64,000 bases of DNA from Panax quinquefolius. Its lineage: Eukaryota > Streptophyta > Magnoliopsida > Apiales > Araliaceae. The translations under genes were made by a program, and so were the position numbers. Numbering within the stretch: position 1 is the first letter of the stretch; every line of letters starts with the position of its first letter. The stretch lies in assembly GCA_020205615.1 (NCBI GenBank), contig CM035153.1, forward strand, positions 98,790,735 to 98,854,734. Direction: 5' to 3'. Below the pieces are notes generated by a model that saw only the letters and a list, made by a program, of their open reading frames with translations, ran no database searches and had not been told where the DNA came from. Below, piece after piece: positions 59,070 to 64,000 of this stretch.

Positions 59070-61307
59070 AAAGTAATACCCTAAATTTTATGAAATAAAA
59101 GTATTCAATTTTTCTTATAATTACTATTCAGTAAATGGTTAAATTGATAAAAGGTTAAAGTTAAGGGTGATATATGTAAATATTTTAAATAAACAAGTGG
59201 TTATAAAATATTCGTTGTTGTCGGGGAATATTCGTTTGGTAGTAGAATATTCTTGTTTTCGGAGAATATTAAATGCGGCAGTAAGAACCATTTATGGGCC
59301 CCATAACAGTAATAATCGTTTGGATGAAGAAAACGATAAGTATGAGTTTTTTTATAAATAACGGCGTAGTTATTCTGAATTAAAATCTGTTGGAATACCC
59401 GGTGGGTAAAGTAAAATAATACGCGTTGTTACACAATGTAAGCTGCGGTATTACGCAGTGATTTTTTAGATTATTGATTCTTACGTAAGAAGGCACTACT
59501 CAATAATTGTTACAATAATTAATGTTTAATATTTTATTTTATTGAGTAAATAATTGCGACGTTGATATTTTATATTATTGTTGTTTCAATAATTGTCATT
59601 GCACAGTATTTCCATTATCAGATCAATAATTCATATTATTTGAATAATATTGTTAGATAGCATTATCGGCAATGTCTAAGGAAGTTACATCAGAAAGGGG
59701 TTTGGTCATCTAATCAAGCGCCCGAAGAAGGAGAAATCCTTATCGGAAAGCCCCCTCTTTCCTAGGAACGACCTGGTTGTCATAATTGTGATTCTGTAAT
59801 ATTATTTGTAAATAATTAATTATTGATTTATATGATAAGAAAATATTTATTTTAATGGGGATATAAATGGAGGAATTTTTAGAAAAGTGACAATTGTTAA
59901 AAATTTATATTTTATCTTTTCTGATAAAATAATTTATTCAAATATATTAATATAGTACATTATAAATGTATAATGTGGTTATATAATAATATAATAATGG
60001 TGATATCTTTACACTAAATTCACAGTGCATGAATCAAATGAGAGAAATCTAGAAATCAAAAGAAGAACAAAATATGGAGATTTTTCAAAAAAATCAATTT
60101 ATTACTTGATTTTGTAAAATCTATAACTCTTTGTGTATAATGAGTTAGAAGATGGCCCATATATCAAAAGAAAGCCCTGAAAGTAAGCTAAACACAGAAA
60201 TTTGAATCACCCAAAAATCCTTTGTAGATTTTTCGTGGTGACTGTTTGAATGAAACTGGTCCAAAGGAGTCATAGTCTGAAAATCAGTATTCTTAAGCTA
60301 TATTGCATGAGTTATAATTTTTAATCCGACCGTTGGATCGTTGTAATTTTTGGATATGTTATACATATATACGTTGAGTATATGTCCACAAATTTTGAAC
60401 CGTTAAAAATTAACGTATGATTTGTTATGAAGTTTAAGCGGTGACTGATTCAGAAATTATTTTTATAAATGATTTTGGTGGAGATTTCTAGAAGGTGGGA
60501 CCCACTTGTCCTTTTATCTCTTGAATTTGCTGAATTTCAAAGTTTGATTTCAAGTATGGCGTGCGTGAGAATTGATAATAAAAAATTAATATTTTATTAA
60601 TTTAGTCTACTTTGGCGTTCTAGCATTTTCCTATAAATAGGGTGCTTAGTTAGAATTGAAAATCACACCAAAATCATAAGCTTTCTCTCTCTATATTATA
60701 AAGCGTATTTTGTGAGTATTTAGATAATTTGAGAGTTACTATTCAGTGAAAGTTTCCTTCAGCATTACATCTGATATTCTAGTCAGAAATACTGTTCTTT
60801 TGAGGTAAAGACAGGTGATGAAAATTATCTTCGTCCTGGATGAGAAGAGGAATTTAGAACTACAATTATGATTATGAGTTTATACACGTGATTGTGAATG
60901 AAACCAAGATTGATGTTACAAGGATAAAACATTGTTGGTAGACTTTTAACATGGAGAAGATAATAGACCTTTATGGTCTATTTGACTCTTCTAATGGATT
61001 GCTCGTTCCGCTGCAACTATAGTTGAAAAGTTTTATCATCTACTATATGTTCTAAATCTCTGATTTATTGCTGATGAAGTCTATTGATAATTTAATTACC
61101 TTTAGTCATAATATTTTTACTGGGCTAGTTGTGCTCACCCTTTTGTTTCACAATTTCTTTCGAATTAATAAGAGTGTAGGCTTTGGAATTAGAAGTGGGG
61201 GTAACGGCGGAATAGAACGATGGTCTATAGCTATTGAGGTTCTCCCTAAACAGTATGGAAATAATTTTATTAATAATTTGAGATAAGTGTGTCGTATTTT
61301 ATACGTC
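59070..61307 (+). repeat. B-related diverged LTR (B'), truncated at its 3' end
   Basis: It shares scattered conserved blocks with B LTRs: AAACAAGTGGTTATAAAATA, GGAATACCCGGTGG, CTTACGTAAG (59480-59489), GGTTTGGTCATCTAATC, CCTATAAATAGGGTGCTTAG (TATA at 60632-60639) and GGGCTAGTTGTGCTCACCC. The middle (about 60050-60550) is not alike. The usual GGGGCGTCACA end is missing and similarity stops near 61307. No PBS or coding sequence follows. Confidence 0.7.
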
Positions 61308-64000
61308 ATTTAACCATTGATTTTGGTGAACCGAATAGGGTAAGGTAAACCTAACTTTGGAAGGGTGTTTTGCCACTATCATACAAGATGTCTAATGACC
61401 TACGACTTCGTGTTATCATAATGTGACGCCCTCAAAATAGGTATACATCACCCATCTTGAGTCGCCAAAAACATGGTAAAAAATTCAAATACAACTTAAT
61501 TATACAACAGTCGTGTAAAATACGACAAAACATAATCTAAGAGTTTTAATAAGAATATTGTCATCTAGACAATATCCACACTCAATGGAGTCCTCATTAC
61601 ATTTATTGTCACACTATTTAACGTAATAGTGAGGACTACTAATGCTATCATCTGGACCCGTCACTCCATTCCCCGACTAGTCCCGCTCGTTATCATTTCT
61701 GAAGAGATCGATGAAAAAAAAGGGTGGGTGAGCTCAACTAGCCCGAAGAAATATTATGACTAAGATAATGCAGAATAAATTATCATTAGTCTTCAACAAT
61801 GTTAAACTGATAAAATACAATAGACATCAAGTTTAACTGCAGCGGAATAAGCAATCCATTAGAAGAGTCAAGTAGAGCATGATATCTACTATCTTCTAAG
61901 ATTTAAAATGTTTTCATCAATTTTTATCGCTGAGACTCAGCTTAATAAATAAACCACATCATCGAGTCATCCCTGCACTACGGGCCAAGGATAATCATTA
62001 AATCATTAATGGTCATGACTATACCAAATAATCCCTGGTCATAATCATACCAAAAACTGTCCATCAATGCACTACAGGCTACTGAGGACTTTTACCACAC
62101 CATTTATAACATTACAAGTCATGATTATACTGAATAATCTCTGGTCATAATCATACCAAGTCCATCAATGCACGTAAGCCAAAGATGACTTTCATGACAA
62201 TATAAGCTTGAGGATGATGACAATGACATAATAATTCAATAAAACAATTTCAAGAATAATTTTAAAGATTTATAAGTTAATTTAACTTGAAATCAATTAC
62301 GTCCAAATTGTCAACATGATACTGCTTTGTGGAGTAAAATTTAAGAATGCTCAGAAGAATATTTCCATTAAAAGATACCGGATGAAGCGCAAATATCCAA
62401 GATATTCTACTAATTTCATGGAGTATAGAAGCCAAAACTTTAACCAAATGAGTATCATAGAATATATGAAACTGCAAATGGATTTTCACCCGCCATGCGG
62501 TAATCCACGTAGACAGATCATTTCCATAATTTAATAAGGAATGAATAGGAAGGATCATTCACCATGCATGTGATAATCCATATAGGCAGGTTATTCCAAC
62601 AGAATAATAAAGAATGGAACCAGGTCATGCGTAATCCGCTTGCGCATGTGATATTCCAAATGTAATAATAAAGAATGGAATAACAAAAGAATTCACTATG
62701 CATGCGATAGACCGCACAGACAGGTTATTCCAACAGAATAATAAAGAATGGAACCAGGTCTAGCGTAATCCGCACAGACAGGATATTCCAATAGAATAAC
62801 AGAAGAATTTCACCATGTATGCGGTACTTCGCATAGACAGGTTATTCCAACATAATAATAAAGAATGGAATAACAGAAGCTCTCTTCATGAATATGAAAG
62901 AAATAATACCCTTTACCTTAGAAGAAACTAGATATTGGAATAGTGAGGTAGCAGACTTCTCTTCTTCTTTCTCTCTATAATTTCTCTCTATAATAATTAC
63001 TCTAAAGCATTAGTGAATTGGTGAGAAATGAAGGAAGAATGAGCTTTTATTTATAGAAAAATATAGTTTCGATAATTGCATGTTTTGGGGCTCGAAATAT
63101 TATAGTACAATACCTTCAACTTTTCTTTCATTTTTAATTTAGTCCTGCAAGTATTATCAAACTTGCACCACCTCCCCTAATAGTAAATAATGTGAATCAA
63201 TAGTTCAATCATGTGAATCAATAGTTATAATCATGTGAAAATACTAATTTCAGTATAGTACCTCCATCTATACCTCCATTTTTAACTTAGTCATGTAAGT
63301 ATTATCAATCCTGCACCAACTCCCCTAATAGTACAAGAATATGAATCAATAGTACACACATGTGAACAAATAGTTATAATCATGTGAATTAATAGCAATT
63401 AATTTCTCATTTATCTGATTAATTACCCGACTGGTCAGTAAAACTTCCAGACATCAATTAATATCGGAATAAATGTCAATTTCCACTAACACTAATAATT
63501 CCAACACAATGAAACTATCAATTTCATTTTTAATCAACACGAACTTATTTATCATTAATATTATAACTCACAATATTTAACAACCGTGTCGTCGTCCGGA
63601 AAGAGGGGCTTTACGATAATGATTTCTCCTTATTGGTAGCGAATTAGATGACCAAACCTCTCCTCGATGTAACTTCTAGACATTATAAATATTACAATTT
63701 AATAATATGAATTACTTTATGTCGTCTCAATTATTGATTTAATAATATATCATATTATGCGGATGATCTTGTGACAATAATCGAATCAATAATATGAGAG
63801 ATATGATGCGTGATTATCGTAGCAATAATTGAGTATAACCGAGTGACTTCTCACGTAAGCATCAATAATCAATACCGTATTGCTACTATGCAACCACGCC
63901 AGACATTCTTGTACTTTTACTACTAAGGTAGTTCAACAGTTTAACGGTAAAACTTCCGTTGTGGGGTCCACCAATGATTGTGACGTCGTACGAATATTCC
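61308..64000 (-). mobile_element. B-related element (B''): 5' LTR plus short leader, runs off window
   Basis: The LTR starts TGTGACGCCCTCAAAATAGG at about 61431 and continues to the window end. About 120 bp of leader precedes it. The PBS position reads TGATAACACGAAG on the minus strand, a strongly degenerate match to TGGTATCAGAGC. Shared B blocks include GTGAGCTCAACTAGCCC, GAAAGAGGGGCTTT and GACCAAACCTCTCC. TATA on the minus strand is at 63048-63055. A 58-72-bp tandem repeat occupies 62540-62885. No coding region is in view. Confidence 0.7.
62540..62885. repeat. 58-72-bp tandem repeats in B'' LTR
   Basis: About five units contain CAGGTTATTCCAACAGAATA and ATAAAGAATGGAA, with alternating ATGCATGCGGTAATCCGCA parts. 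Unit starts are near 62587, 62649, 62721, 62779 and 62838. Confidence 0.85.

Noticed and set aside
1..64000. CRISPR-like or phage-like repeat systems
   Set aside because: Repeats are LTRs, minisatellites and microsatellites of plant retrotransposons. No regular spacer array or prokaryotic gene is present.

Overview
The window looks like plant nuclear DNA, probably from an angiosperm. It is AT-rich and made almost entirely of nested transposable elements. I found no host gene, tRNA, rRNA or CRISPR array. Every coding trace is a retrotransposon remnant: Ty3/Gypsy gag, protease, reverse transcriptase, integrase C-terminus and chromodomain pieces, and Ty1/Copia gag and pol pieces. Primer-binding sites match the plant initiator-Met tRNA. 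Family names A, B, C and D are local labels given here.

Backbone. Family A is a Gypsy-type element on the minus strand, with an LTR of about 4.7 kb and an internal region of only about 2.56 kb. The internal region carries an upstream coiled-coil/zinc-knuckle ORF (ORF1) and a gag (gag2) but no pol. Four internal regions (1-10378, 22800-25359, 38772-53519, 58733-58940) alternate with three LTRs (LTRa 18634-22799, LTRb 25360-38771, LTRc 47228-58732). The result is a head-to-tail tandem array with a repeat unit of about 7.2 kb once later insertions are removed.

Insertions into the backbone. Three copies of family B are present: B1 882-9557 minus, B2 10379-18633 plus, B3 29574-38295 minus. B is a chromovirus-like Gypsy with LTRs of about 2.8 kb and a 2.6-3.1 kb internal region. 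It keeps gag, protease, the ends of RT and RNase H, the GPF module and a chromodomain, but lacks the catalytic core of RT, RNase H and integrase. A 690-bp hAT-like MITE (39844-40533) sits in A3 gag2 with an 8-bp duplication. A decayed Copia element (C) was inserted in LTRc. A 4.15-kb solo LTR (D, 48875-53029) interrupts A3 at the end of ORF1.

Rearrangement. Bases 40691-53519 (about 12.8 kb) are inverted. One breakpoint lies in A3 gag2 and the other in the 3' LTR of C. Inverting the segment back restores a continuous A gag2, a complete C 3' LTR and a 5-bp target duplication (CATAA) around C.

Right end. After the A array breaks off near 58940 there is a short GC-rich piece. It is followed by two diverged B-related LTRs placed head to head (59070-61307 plus; about 61308 to the window end, minus).

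No element here encodes a complete replication machinery, so all would depend on autonomous relatives elsewhere. The most unusual items are the tandem pol-less A array with its extra upstream ORF, the reconstructable inversion, and recurrent short-indel variation of B copies at CCAG/CCTG-like sites.
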